A stretch of DNA of 64,000 nucleotides from Schistocerca nitens (lineage: Eukaryota > Arthropoda > Insecta > Orthoptera > Acrididae). The DNA lies in the NCBI RefSeq assembly GCF_023898315.1, contig NC_064621.1:123465521-123529520 (forward strand), written 5' to 3'. Under the pieces are notes generated by a model that saw only the letters and a program-made list of their open reading frames with translations, made no database searches and was not told the DNA's origin. This document shows positions 53,060 to 64,000 of the stretch, piece after piece. A program made the position numbers and the translations under genes. How positions within the stretch are numbered: position 1 is the first letter of the stretch; every line of letters starts with the position of its first letter.

Positions 53060-54607
53060 CAGGGTGTTTCAAAAATGACCGGTATATTTGAAACGGCAAT
53101 AAAAACTAAACGAGTAGCGATAGAAATACACCGTTTGTTGCAATATGCTTGGGACAACAGTACATTTTCAGGCAGACAAACTTTCGAAATTACAGTAGTT
53201 ACCATTTTCAACAACAGATGGCGCTGCGGTCTGGGAAACTCTATAGTACGATATTTTCCACATATCCACCATGCGTAGCAATAATATGGCGTAGTCTCTG
53301 AATGAAATTACCCGAAACCTTTGACAACGTGTTTGGCGGAATGGCTTCACATGCAGATGAGATGTACTGCTTCAGCTGTTCAATTGTTTCTGGATTCTGG
53401 CGGTACACCTGGTCTTTCAAGTGTCCCCACAGAAAGAAGTCACAGGGGTTCATGTCTGGCGAATAGGGAGGCCAATCCACGCCGCCTCCTGTATGTTTCG
53501 GATAGCCCAAAGCAATCACACGATCATCGAAATATTCATTCAGGAAATTAAAGACGTCGGCCGTGCGATGTGGCCGGGCACCATCTTGCATAAACCACGA
53601 GGTGTTCGCAGTGTCGTCTAAGGCAGTTTGTACCGCCACAAATTCACGAAGAATGTCCAAATAGCGTGATGCAGTAATCGTTTCAGATCTGAAAAATGGG
53701 CCAATGATTCCTTTGGAAGAAATGGCGGCCCAGACCAGTACCTTTTGAGGATGCAGGGACGATGGGACTGCAACATGGGGCTTTTCGGTTCCCCATATGC
53801 GCCAGTTCTGTTTATTGACGAAGCCGTCCAGGTAAAAATAAGCTTCGTCAGTAAACCAAATGCTGCCCACATGCACATCGCCGTCATCAATCCTGTGCAC
53901 TATATCGTTAGCGAATGTCTCTCGTGCAGCAATGGTAGCGGCGCTGAGGGGTTGCCGCGTTTGAATTTTGTATGGATAGAGGTGTAAACTCTGGCGCATG
54001 AGACGATACGTGGACATTGGCGTCATTTGGACCGCAGCTGCAACACGGCGAACGGAAACCCGAGGCCACTGTTGGATCACCTGCTGCACTAGCTGCGCGT
54101 TGCCCTCTGTGGTTGCCGTACGCGGTCGCCCTACCTTTCCAGCATGTTCATCCGTCACGTTCCCAGTCCGTTGAAATTTTTCAAACAGATCCTTTATTGT
54201 ATCGCTTTTCGGTCCTTTGGTTACATTAAACCTCCGTTGAAAACTTCGTCTTGTTGCAAGAACACTGTGTTCTAGGCGGTGGAATTCCAACACCAGAAAA
54301 AACCTCTGTTCTAAGGAATAAACCATGTTGTCTACAGCACACTTGCACGTTGTGAACAGCACACGCTTACAGCAGAAAGACGACGTACAGAATGGCGCAC
54401 CCACAGACTGCGATGTCTTCTATATCTTTCACATCACTTGCAGCGCCATCTGTTGTTGAAAATTGTAACTACTGTAATTTCGAAAGTTTGTCCGCCTGAA
54501 AATGTACTGTTGTCCCAAGCATATTGCAACAAACAGTGTATTTCTATCGCTGCTCGTTTAGTTTTTATTGCCGTTTCAAATATAGCGGTCATTTTTGAAA
54601 CACCCTG
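53060..54607 (-). mobile_element. Complete IS630-Tc1-mariner-type transposon (1548 bp) with about 166-bp inverted ends
   Basis: Inverted terminal repeats of about 166 bp (53060-53225 and 54442-54607), starting CAGGGTGTTTCAAAAATGACC, differ at about five positions. TA is duplicated at 53058-53059 and 54608-54609. One transposase gene on the minus strand is fully open. It is inserted in gag of the LTR element and is the only DNA transposon here with intact ends and an intact transposase frame, hence a candidate autonomous copy. Confidence 0.95.
53241..54326 (-). CDS. Intact DDD transposase, 361 aa
   Basis: The start is taken at the Met of MVYSLEQRFFLVLEF; a frame upstream Met at 54404 would add 26 residues lying in the untranslated leader and lacks family support. 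The N-terminal helix-turn-helix (about 5-60) is of the HRLEHSVLATRRSFQRRFNV type, followed by a GRPRTAT hook-like motif (about 66-72) and a second DNA-binding helix set (VSVRRVAAAVQMTPMSTYRL, 91-110). Catalytic Asp residues are D160 (WFTDEAYFYL), D248 (FMQDGARPH) and D296 (SPDMNPCDFFLWG); 47 residues separate the last two. Length is typical for mariner-like enzymes (about 340-370). It cuts and pastes its own element at TA. Close in layout to the transposase at 25252-25626, which shares the 47-residue spacing and NPCDFFLWG. Confidence 0.93.
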   Translation of the reverse strand: MVYSLEQRFFLVLEFHRLEHSVLATRRSFQRRFNVTKGPKSDTIKDLFEKFQRTGNVTDEHAGKVGRPRTATTEGNAQLVQQVIQQWPRVSVRRVAAAVQMTPMSTYRLMRQSLHLYPYKIQTRQPLSAATIAARETFANDIVHRIDDGDVHVGSIWFTDEAYFYLDGFVNKQNWRIWGTEKPHVAVPSSLHPQKVLVWAAISSKGIIGPFFRSETITASRYLDILREFVAVQTALDDTANTSWFMQDGARPHRTADVFNFLNEYFDDRVIALGYPKHTGGGVDWPPYSPDMNPCDFFLWGHLKDQVYRQNPETIEQLKQYISSACEAIPPNTLSKVSGNFIQRLRHIIATHGGYVENIVL

Positions 54608-54916
54608 TATTATTATCAAGGGAGGCAGAATAACTTCAGACGCAACAGTTCGGCGCACAGTTACGATTCAGGGAGAAATTCTCCACCACGTGACGGACAA
54701 GGAAGAAACTACGGAATCTACCGACATGATGACAGACGATATATTCGTAACGACAGACCTGAATTGCATCAGAACTGGCGGGATTCAAACAGGGCAGGGC
54801 CTTCTCGTCAAGGGGAATTTGTAGAAGTTCGGTCTCCTAATCCCAATAACGACGCGCGCCAACAAAGAAACAGACAATGACCCGCACCGCAGGCAGCCAC
54901 CTGCGCCAGCTGGCTC

Positions 54917-55072
54917 AGAGAAAAATAACACAGACGCTAACCTTGAGAAAAGATTTAGCATTCCTCAACGACGTATAAAACATGACAATTGCTTTGCAGT
55001 TGAAAGTCTGCGTACTGGGAAGAGTAAAGGTTTATACCACATTTCACATGTAAAACCGTTTATTGAAAGATA
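54917..55072 (+). pseudogene. Probable integrase C-terminal remnant
   Basis: The frame ends with RIKHDNCFAVESLRTGKSKG, then LYHISHVKPFIER and a stop (55070-55072). The pattern (RTGK.KGLYHISHVKPF) resembles the end of Ty3/gypsy integrases. It lies directly after gag, so the rest of pol seems to have been deleted between about 54880 and 54920. Identification rests on a short motif. Confidence 0.6.
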
Positions 55073-56534
55073 ATCTGCTTTTTAACTTAGTCTTGGCCAC
55101 ATAACTTTTCACTTTACATTACTAGTATGCTTGTCACACTGAGAAACTGTTAACATGCAACAATGTTTGAAGTTAAATATCCAGTCTAGAACCTAGGGAA
55201 CATTTTTAAACAGAAATTACGAATACATTGTTATTGTGAACAGACGACACGGTGTTATTGTGTGTGTAAATTCTTGCTTGTTAGTTGCTCGATTACGTAA
55301 CGACTATAAGGCTTATATACTTAGAACATATACTGCTAATGAGATTTGAATGCATCATTTTGGTTTACTTGAAAATACATTCTGGATTTAAAGTACTTTC
55401 TGTGAGATACCAGACGACACAGTGGTTAGTTTAGGTGACAACTACACGGTTTTATCACGACGCTACTAATGAGTGACAATTTACATTGTTGCTTTTGCGG
55501 TGTATCTGTTTTATATCTGCACAATTTTTCTGAATTCTTCTGGAAAGTAAAACATGTTTTAGTAGTAACTTTTGTGGTATAGCTACAATGAGACAGCCTT
55601 TTCCGTAGCACAACAATATGTTACAGCACAGTACTTTCTTCATCACGGCAATAAGCGTAATAACTAAGATATCTATACGCAAAGCATTTCACTTTTGTTT
55701 ATCATGAGGTAAGTACACTGACTTCTGCAGAACTTAGCTTTCGGAGGACGACAACTACGACACTTCCACAGAGATTATGTTGCAACAAGACGCACAGTTT
55801 TGCGCTACAGTACACGTATTTGAGTGATTAATTTTGTACTTAAAACATTTATTTTTAAAGATATTTGAAGTACAATGATACAAAGGTATTCCGTGATACA
55901 TTTCATTCCATTGCTGTAATCTGTAATACCTGAGGGTATTATTCATTTATCCTCAGGGGGATACACGGTTACTTTGTGTACCATGTGTTTGGCAAGCACA
56001 AGGAGCCCTAGCTAATATGGTATTTGCTTATACATCTTTACACATCGGTGCCTTATTTCTCTAACACAGAATTACACAGCTATCTGATCATTTAACTGAG
56101 AGATAAACATTTTTTTTTACTACATCAGTGACACATGTTTACGCAATTACACAGTTGGGTAACTTCACATTTATGAAATTGTATTTTGTATGTACTTTGT
56201 GAACTCTTCATACTTTTCGGAACCATTGTGATATTATGAGAGCTTTGAATGATATATTTGGAATGGGATCACGATTTTTTAAAGTACGTTTGAGGCAGAT
56301 GACACTTTTGACATGAGCAGAGAATTTTTTTTAGGTTTTGAAATTATTGGAGGAAGCTACGACGATTTTGAGAGTTGACTGAGGTGTTATGATGTTATTT
56401 TACGATGACTATGTGTATTATACTGTTGCGGTATGTTTATGATCAATAAGCTGATGCTATATGAGGAATTTGATTATGCTATGTATTTATTATGATGAAA
56501 TATTGAAGTGTCGTCGCAAGATTGACGTGTCGAC

Positions 56535-56672
<138 letters not shown>

Positions 56673-58731
56673 AGGTAAGGAATAATGAGTAGTGGTTAGG
56701 GACTCTGATTTGTGAAAAAAGGATGTTGGAAACCAAGAATTGTACTTTAAGAGTTATGAAATGTGTGTAAATGCGTGAATGTATCACAATGCCGACGAAA
56801 ATTTTTTTGGACACTGTTATATCAATAAGATTTTGTTTCTACAGATTTGTAACGCTAATTCTTGACCTGTGAAATTTTTTATATGAGACTGTCACTGTAG
56901 CGGAAATTGGTGTCGTAAATATTTCGGTAAGAAAGTTAAGTGACCACCTGCACGTAATGCGTCGTGGGCACCCAGCTGGGTGACAGTCACCCGAAAAAAA
57001 GCCATTACCGTGTGCCTTTCAGTGGCACAGGTAGAAAAAAGAAAAGGGAGGCCATTATCCTCGCTATTGACGTTCCTTTGTAGAAAGCATCGCAAAAACG
57101 ACACGATCGAACTTGAAAACATATGATTACACTGTGGAGCTCTTCATTTATGATATTTACTAAATTGCCTAATGAAATGATGAGGAACATTTTTACATCT
57201 ATTGTCTTGCTAGTTGAGAGAAATGCCATATGGCTTGCTTTATGTATATATTTGCTCATTTCGTTTAATATCTAGTTTCTAGCTGCACTGCAGCATTGGT
57301 TAAAATAAAATTTTATAGATGTACTAATATAAATATTTTCTGTCTACAGATCGAGTAAATAATAATTTTTTTCAAAAAAATGAGGGAGCACAAAAAGACA
57401 TTTACCTTTACAGGAACTGCAATCATAATTTTCTTTTCAAGTACTTGGTAATTTCTTTTGTAGAATAAATCGTGATGCATCACTCTAGTGTTAAGATGTG
57501 ATATGGGTATTAGACATGGCCATTTTTAGTGTAATATTTTTTTCTGCTTGAGGTCTAGGTTTAAATTTTATTTGCTGCTGCTGTTTGCCAGGCATAGTGT
57601 TACTGAATTTAACTTTGTATTACTCTGCTAAGCTAGTTTTACTACTGATTTATTTTTCTTGTTGCTGCACATTGGCTCATATTAGTGGTAATGTTGCATT
57701 GCTTGGTAATTTACATTTACTGTAGCTTGCTTTGCCATTTGAACATTTTGTCATTGCTGTTTGTGTTAATTGTTTTGTGCTGCTGCATTGCCTCGTCCCT
57801 TAGTTTAGCATCTGAGCTCAGTAGATTTAAGTTAGCTTAAGAGGGGGTAGACTATATAAGAGAATGAATTGCGATTCATTGGAAGAAATGCATTGAGAAG
57901 TTATACGAAAAAGGTATAGAAAGCAGGTATAGATGGGACTTTTTGGAAATAATGAAGAACGAAAGGAGATCTCCGAGAAGTAAAGAAAGTTTAGTTTGCA
58001 AAATACTGCTGTAAAACAAATCCTGTCCTTTCCTTGTATTATTCCGCTATATGTTTGTGTACCCTTGTGTATTTATGTTTTTCCTGTATTTATATGTTTA
58101 TCTGATAAGACTTATGTTGTAGAATTTTTCTAATACTAAGCTACATTCACTATGATGAGGAATACTGTTATCCTCAAATATAATTGGCATTAATAATATG
58201 TTATTTACCTTGTAAATATGCTTAGACATTATTTCTTCTGTTTTGTTTTAATGCTCATGTGTGAAGTTGATGTTTCAATAATTATTCTGATCTTTTATTT
58301 ACTTATGTCATTATTTTTGTGACACTGATGTATATATTTTTATTCTTTTGTAAAGCCTGTATTACTACAAATGTTATCTGTATTGTTATGTTCTTTAATG
58401 ATGTATTTTGTACCTTTGTAATTGTATTCTTATGTTATAAAATTGTAATTGACACCAGCTCATCATATTATTAACTTGTAAGTTACATTTCACTGCACAT
58501 GTTTCTGTTGGTCATAGTATATGGACAATATGTGAGAAGTAGGGACTGTTAGTGTTTGCACGTGTGTTAATAATTCAGCAAGGGACTGGATAACAGCATT
58601 GCTGGTTCTAAGGACAATTCCAAAAACTTTGTGAGTGCACAAGTGGTGGTTATGGACTTGCTATATTATCCGCAAGACTCTTCAATGGTGATTGTGCACC
58701 TGCACAGTCACAACAGATGGCTGCTGGCCAT

Positions 58732-58947
58732 CTCTACAAGGACTACAGTGGGTCTGCATCTTTGATGACCCACCAGTACCATTATCTCTACAAGGACTAC
58801 AGTGGGTCTTCATCTTTGATGATCCATCAATACCATTATTTCTACAAGGACTGCAGTGGGTCTGCACCTCTGGCGGCCCACCAATACCGTAATCTCTACC
58901 AGGACTACAGTGGGTCTGCTGTGTGATGACCTACCCACCAATACTCT
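58732..58947 (+). repeat. 54-bp minisatellite, four units
   Basis: Units start at 58732, 58786, 58840 and 58894, each beginning CTCTACAAGGACTACAGTGG with increasing divergence. 54 is a multiple of three, so frames stay open in several phases (for example LYKDYSGSASLMTHQYHY repeats on the plus strand). Confidence 0.93.
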
Positions 58948-59320
58948 TCAAAACTTCGATTGACTCCGCTGTGGGTTTGCTCTGTTGTGGCCCATGACCT
59001 GTCTGCATGTCGAGTCAGCACTGTCTTTCCGTTGGAAGGACAACACTACTTCTTCAAGACTGCATGGAAATCCACTACGTCTATGTGCATTGTCTTTTAC
59101 TGCTCAGACTTTGTGAAAAACACGGCAATTTTACTGTGATCAACGATCAGGACTGTCTTTATGGACTGTGAGAAAATTTTAGCTTTTGACCAACATTGTA
59201 TCAATAAGTGTGTGCATTTGATTTCTTTGTTATTGCAATTGTGAAAAAAATTTTAACAAATATGTATTGGCCAGTGCCCAAAAAAATTTGTAAAATTTTT
59301 TGTGGGTAGCATGGGGGCTA

Positions 59321-59892
59321 TGTAATTAGGCTGTTTAGGTTTTTTATTGGTAACGCCACCTCTGTATGAAAATCACTGGCTGTGCTGTGTGCAGTCTGTG
59401 GCTGCTTTGCATTGTTGTAATACTCGCCATTGTAGTGTTAGGCAGCTGGCTGTGAACAGCGCGTAGCGTTGCGCAGTTGGAGGTGAGCCGCCAGCAGTGG
59501 TGGATGTGGGGAGAGAGATGGCGGAGTTTTGAAATTTTTATAACTGGATGTCATGAACTGATATGTATATTATGAGTTTTCAACATTATTAGGGTAAATA
59601 CATTGTTTGTTCTCTATTAATATCTTTCATTTCCTAACTATGCCTATCAGTAGTTAGTGCCTTCCGTAGTTTGAATCTTTTATTTAGCTGGCAGTAGTGG
59701 CGCTTGCTTTATTGCAGTGGTTCGAGTAACAAAGATTTTTGTGAGGTAAGCGATTTGTGAAACGCATAGGTTAATGTTAGTCAGGGCCATTTTTTTTGTA
59801 GGGATTTTTGAAAGTCAGATTGCGTTGCGCTAAAAATATTGTGTGTCAGTTTAAGCACAGTCTTGTATAATTGTTATGAAGGGGACGTTTCA
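59321..59892 (+). repeat. 3' LTR
   Basis: Starts TGTAATTAGGCTG, ends GGGGACGTTTCA; differs from the 5' LTR by one substitution near its start, one T less in the first T run, and about four other substitutions. Confidence 0.94.
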
Positions 59893-59896
59893 GATT

Positions 59897-60847
59897 TGTA
59901 AGAAACTGATAAAATTGTTTTGGATTAAAATATTTAATAGCATAATTCCATATTCATTACAACGTATTCCAAATAAAATTATTTAATTTTAACTGACTCT
60001 TTTATTCAGGTGTAGCCATTTTTATACAATCCATCTCTCCCATTACACTGGTCCATCTCACCGTACACCTATGGGTGTGGTGGACCACTCACATACGTTT
60101 TCATTTTAACATATCTTTCGTATTTTAAGCGGTAGTGCCTCAGTAACACGTTGTACTTACGTTTATATGCCACACTACACAGACAAGCTGCCAGAGTCAG
60201 AAAATGCCGAAATTTGACAAAGTTTATGCTGAAGGAAAAAAGTGGTCCAACTCTCCCAGAGCCTCTCTAGACCAATTCTTGGGTATTATTCGTCGATCTG
60301 TGACTGACCAGCTTGAAAACTGGGAAGCAGAGAAGACTCGAGGAAGAACTGCACATTTGGCACAGGTTTATTTCTTCAGTGTGAGAAAACACTGACCCTG
60401 ATGCTGTTTGAGACGTGACGAGAAAGACGTTGTGCCGGCACTCAGAAAGGCAAAGTTCCAACAGGACTCCATAATGCACATCCATAGCGACCATGATGAT
60501 AAATTTAGAGAAAGTCACCCTTGTTGAGAAGATTATCGACAATCATACTGTCCATGGTAATACAGTTTGGGCAGGGAGTCCTTCGAGCATAATGGCTTGA
60601 TGGCGCTGAAGTCAGCGTCACTGGTAACGGCGACCTAGAGAGTCGGTGTGGGATCTGAGGGTGGGGAGTACCGCGGCGAGTGCGGAGTCGAAAATGCTGA
60701 CTAGGTAACGACAATGAGTATTGAGCCTGGCTTTTCTACGAGATATCGACGTCTCTGCGCAGGATGTAGGCGCAGATGAGGACGCCAGGGTGGCGGCAGT
60801 GGTGGTAGTGTGCTATGTAAAAAACGACACAGTAGGCAGGGCGCGAC
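59897..60847. other. Unassigned sequence
   Basis: A 63-residue frame (60204-60395) and its neighbours have no recognised motif. No repeat ends found. Confidence 0.5.
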
Positions 60848-61011
60848 ACCGAGTCAGCTCGGTGGCCATGTTAAGCCCGGCCTCACATACGCTGGTCACG
60901 AGACCGAGTCAGCTCAGTGGCCATGTTACGCCCAGCCTCGCGTAAACTAGACGTGAGACCAAGTCAGCTCGGTGGCCATGTTATGCCCGGCACTGTGGGC
61001 AGCCGGTGAGG
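60848..61011 (+). repeat. 55-bp tandem repeat, three units
   Basis: Units start at 60848, 60903 and 60958 with ACCGAGTCAGCTCGGTGGCC and end in GCCCGGCCTCACATACGCTG or variants. The third unit is partial. Confidence 0.9.
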
Positions 61012-61599
61012 GCGAGAAAACGCTCCACGTCGATCTCAGGACCCCAAAACTCTGGGTGGAATGACACCCAGGGATACGGCAGTTCTTGACGCACCTAGGT
61101 GATGTCGTAGTGGCTCGAGGACACGCCCTGCTGGAAACTGGCCAGCGGAGGTCAGAAGTGGTGGAGGGAGGGGGGGGGGGTTGGGAGGGTGTGGGCACTT
61201 AGTATTACCCGCTGGGCTCTGGTGTGATGTATGTGATGCAATCCTGCTTCCCGCTTTCTGGCGCGTAGACAGCTGCCAGAGCACGTCATGCTGCGGCACC
61301 GAGAAGCCTGGCACACCGCAGCAGTAAACGACCGTGTCGGAGAATGCTAGCCGGCATTACTTCAGCACGCAGTTGAGGGGTTTTGTCAGGCCGGGTCTGC
61401 ATGCCCCTCGGCAAGTCGCGCAGTCTCGGTTGTAGCCGATGCTGTCACTCCTTTTCTATCGTGGGTGTCATGTGGCAGTACTATGAAAAGCAAAACATTT
61501 TACGAATAACCCCATATGCACTGAGCTACTCGCAGGTTTTCTCTAGTGGGAATCTCGCTGCTCTACCAACGGCCCAGTAAGATCTGCGTGGTAAGAGAC
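61012..61599. other. Unassigned sequence
   Basis: Contains a run of ten or more G (about 61170-61180). No coding signal. Confidence 0.5.
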
Positions 61600-61966
61600 C
61601 TATTCTGCAAAGGACAGCTGTTGTGCCAGTACTGCCAGTGTCGTCATAACTGCCGTCTGCTTCACATCTCCTGTGCAGCAAGCTACATAAATTTAAGTAT
61701 TAACTGTGTTTTTCTTACTTTTCACTTCTTTTCCGTGTGTTTTGCTTTTAGGAAGCTTTAATTTCCGAGTACTAGTAATAGTGTTCCATAGATTTCGTGT
61801 TTATTTTGAATACAGTCCAGAGACAGTTAGTGCTTATTGTCATTGTTTCCAACAAGAAATATCTAGTAACCACAGTTTAGTCAGGTATCAGCCGCCTTTA
61901 GTGAATTAGCAGTCTAGTTAAAAGTTGATTACTTAACTCTCTGCAGTAAAGTGTTGATTTCTTAGG

Positions 61967-62485
61967 ATGCATAGGATGTGTGACTGCTGTGTACGTACGC
62001 AGGAGCAGCTGGCCACTGTTCGCAAACAGCTGAACGTGCTGATGGCCACGGTCAGCCGTCTTCAGGCTGCTGCCTCGGAGTGTAGCGGCAGTGGGGAGCC
62101 TGGTGCGTCGCATGGTACACCCCAGGTGTTACATGCTTCACCCACTGTCCCTGCTGTCGAGACATCTTCGTGGGTACCGGGTGCGGTTGGGCCACCCTCT
62201 CCCCAAGGGGAGTGGCGGGTTCAACGGCGTTCGCGTTGCACGAGGCGGAGGGTCAATGTGGAGGCTGGCCGTGTGGCATCGCCCGCTCTGCCTGTGAGTG
62301 GACATGTGGCCGTTCCTTCAACAAGATCCGAGCAGGCACACGGGGGGGGGAGGGGTTTATTAGTGATTGGGAGCTCCAACGTTAGGCTGGCGATGGAGCC
62401 CCTTAGGGAGATAGCGGAAAGGTCGGGGAAGAAGGCCAATGTTCACTCTGTCTGCTTGCCGGGGGGCCTCATCCGAGATGTGTAG
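61967..62485 (+). pseudogene. CR1 ORF1, SGNH-domain protein, broken by a stop
   Basis: MHRMCDCCVRTQEQLATVRK at the N-terminus aligns with the Cys motif and coiled-coil start of the ORF1 at 28226. LLVIGSSNVRLAMEPLREIA is block I of the SGNH domain with the presumed nucleophile Ser kept, then VHSVCLPGGLIRDV before a TAG (62483-62485) where related copies have Glu. Past the stop the same frame continues with VAHVGTND (about 62540). A frameshift near 62690 precedes the RSGVHYTQ block (62812-62835). Confidence 0.85.
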
Positions 62486-62708
62486 GAGGCCCTGCTGGCG
62501 GCGATAGAGAGCACTGGGTGCACCCGACTGCAGATTGTTGCTCATGTCGGCACCAATGATTCCTGCCATCTGGGTTCAGAGGTCATCCTCAGTTCGTACA
62601 GGCGGTTGGCGGAGTTGGTGAAGGCGGAAAGCCTTTCTTGCGGGGTGGAATCTAACAATTTGTAGTGTCGTTCCCAGAACTGATGGCGGTCCTCTGGTTT
62701 GGAGCCGA

Positions 62709-63227
62709 GTGGAAGGCTTAAACCAGAGCCTCAGACGATTCTGCGGAGATCTGGGGTGCAAATATCTCGACCTCCGCTATCAGGTGGAGAAATGTAGGGA
62801 CCCCCTGAATAGGTCAGGCGTGCACTACACGCAGGAAGCGGCTACAAGGGTAGTGGAGCACGTGTGGAGTGCACATGTGGGTTTTTTTAGGTTAGAGAAT
62901 TCCCTCCCTAGGCCCGACAAGACGCCTCCTGAGACGCGACAAGGTAGCAGTAGGCAAACCGCAACAGGGATTGAAGAGTTCCTAGATAACAGAAAGGAGC
63001 ATGTCATTGCCAATGGAGAGAAGTCTTCCGAAATAAGAGTGATTTCAGGTGTGCCGCAGGGGAGCGTCGTAGGACCGTTGCTACTCACAATATATATAAC
63101 TGACCTTGTGGATAACATCGGAAGTTCACTGAGGCTTTTTGCGGATGATGCTGTAGTACATCGAGAGGTGGTAAGAATTGAAAATTGTACTGAAATGCGG
63201 GAGGATCTGCAACGAATTGATGCATAG
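62709..63227 (+). pseudogene. Chimeric frame: ORF1 end joined in frame to reverse transcriptase
   Basis: 172-residue open frame. Residues 1-60 are the end of the ORF1 SGNH domain (MEGLNQSLRRFCGDLGCKYL; RSGVHYTQEA). From about residue 88 it is reverse transcriptase (EEFLDNRKEHVIANGEKSSE, SGVPQGSVVGPLL, LFADDAVVH). The deletion junction lies at about 62950-62975. The frame lacks the first catalytic Asp of the reverse transcriptase, so no polymerase activity is expected. Confidence 0.85.
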
Positions 63228-64000
63228 TGCAGGGAATGGCAATTAAGTCTCAATGTAGACAAGTGTAAAGTGCTGCGAATACATAGAAAGAAATCTCCTT
63301 TCTCATTTAGCTACAGAATAGCAGGTCAGCAACTGGAAGCAATTAATTCCATAAATTATCTGGGAGTAGGCATATGGTAGAATGACCATATAAAATTAAT
63401 CGTCGGTAAAGCATATGCCAGACTGAGATTCATTGGAAGAATCCTAAGGAAATGCAGTCCGAAAACAAAGGAATACTGCTCACCAGTGTGGGATCCGTAC
63501 CAGATAGGTATGTAGAAGAGATAGAGAAAATCCAAGGGAGAGCAGCGCGCTTCGTTACAGGATCATTTAGTAATCGCGAAAGCGTTACGGAGATGGTAGG
63601 TAGACTCCAGTGGAAGACTCTGCAAGAGAGACGGTCAGTAGCTCGGTACGGGCTTTTGTTGAAGTTTCGAGAATATACCTTCACCGAGGAGTCAAGCAGT
63701 ATATTGCTCCCTCCTACGTATATCTCGTGAAGAGACCATGAGGATAAAGTCAGAGAGATTAGAGCCCACACAGATGCATACCGACAATCTTTCTTTCCAC
63801 GAACAATACGAGACTAGAATAGAAAGGAGAACCGATAGAGGTACTCAAGGTATCCTCCGCCACACACCATTAGGTGGCTTGCGGAGTATGGATGTAGATG
63901 TAGACGTAGATCGTGTCTTAAATAGCGTATGGGTACGAAAAATAGTGCACTGTTTACAATTTAGATTTCATTTTTTTCGTTGTTTCTTTTCGAATCTGCT

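Larger units (their letters stand above)
52152..54880 (+). pseudogene. gag, capsid-like and basic C-terminal part, interrupted by a transposon
   Basis: Open from about 52152 in the frame of 52245-53057. It includes WLHQFSHCFPPNWSLEHRLE, then FYHAFLSAYWSQATQDRV and SPSELIRICLIKLPEHLRHI, an organisation typical of retrotransposon capsid regions. After that comes an Asn/Arg/His/Tyr-rich tail (about 52830-53057) likely to bind RNA; no CCHC zinc knuckle is seen. The transposon 53060-54607 cuts the tail. On the far side the same frame continues with the same unusual composition from 54610 to a stop at 54878-54880. Removing the transposon and one TA leaves the frame unbroken. Confidence 0.85.
61600..63911 (+). 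mobile_element. CR1-like LINE with a large internal deletion
   Basis: Keeps a 5' untranslated region (from about 61600, start approximate), ORF1 (61967-62950) and the C-terminal half of ORF2 (62965-63830), and ends in the (TAGATG)-type tail at 63885-63911. The endonuclease and the first half of the reverse transcriptase are gone. SGVPQGSVVGPLLL and LFADDAVVH lie right after the ORF1 end. Downstream are YLGVGI at 63357-63376, then FVTGSFSNRESVTEM and SSSILLPPTYIS. Confidence 0.9.

Noticed and set aside
60204-60395. 63-residue frame beginning MPKFDKVYAEGK
   Set aside because: Short, no known motif, no conserved neighbour; chance frame cannot be excluded.

Overview
This window looks like intergenic DNA from a large, repeat-packed arthropod genome, most likely a grasshopper or locust (Schistocerca-like). 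That assignment is inference. It rests on the dense tRNA-derived SINEs sharing one tail, the mix of CR1-like and RTE-like LINEs, the many IS630-Tc1-mariner elements, and a nuclear fragment of mitochondrial ND5 that reads with the invertebrate mitochondrial code. I found no convincing host protein-coding gene, no functional RNA gene and no prokaryotic feature. Nearly everything that can be explained is mobile DNA, much of it nested. Identities and boundaries were judged by eye.

Layout. 1-905: a CR1 endonuclease fragment (minus) split by two SINEs. 906-4675: mostly unassigned DNA with three SINEs. 4676-9740: one decayed DD41D-type transposon (minus) pulled apart by a Tc1 element, a mariner (itself carrying two SINEs) and two further SINEs. 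9806-10260: a second DD41D fragment. 10337-20497: an RTE-like LINE (minus) whose middle is occupied by a CR1 LINE (10781-18924), itself split by a pogo-like element, a solo LTR, a SINE, a mariner and a DD41D deletion derivative. 21102-23103: a third LINE type with a mitochondrial insert and an inverted 5' end. 25050-26460: a 10-bp minisatellite split by a foldback transposon. 28215-32060: the best-preserved CR1 copy (ORF1 with an SGNH-like domain; ORF2 with endonuclease and reverse transcriptase, damaged). 33068-36665: a mariner derivative, a Tc1 tail, a 5'-truncated RTE-like LINE with a long open frame, and a CR1 scrap. 38330-38990: polypyrimidine tract. 39126-40270: pogo/Tigger remnant. 40324-40791: a palindromic LTR with its own 4-bp target duplication. 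41070-41287: a hairpin repeat. 42300-42900: CR1 tail. 43126-43770: tRNA-like inverted-repeat units. 43798-45870: a Tc1-type element holding a near-identical second copy of the Tc1 seen at 5427. 45915-49880: a MITE, a GC-rich block and two Tc1 relics.

50113-59892 is a young LTR retrotransposon (two LTRs of about 573 bp, about 1 percent different, 4-bp target duplication). It encodes gag and keeps what looks like the C-terminal end of an integrase, but lacks protease, reverse transcriptase and the integrase core. A complete transposon with an intact 361-aa DDD transposase (53060-54607) sits inside gag; excising it with one TA restores the gag frame. 61600-63911 is an internally deleted CR1 copy.

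How the parts relate: the CR1 and RTE-like reverse transcriptases represent the kind of machinery SINEs borrow, although no partner can be assigned here; the gag-only LTR element would need pol from a relative; most DNA transposons are dead, the clear exception being the element at 53060-54607. The nesting gives a relative order: DD41D, RTE-like and CR1 copies are old hosts, while SINEs, the Tc1 twins, the LTR element and the gag-interrupting transposon are later arrivals.
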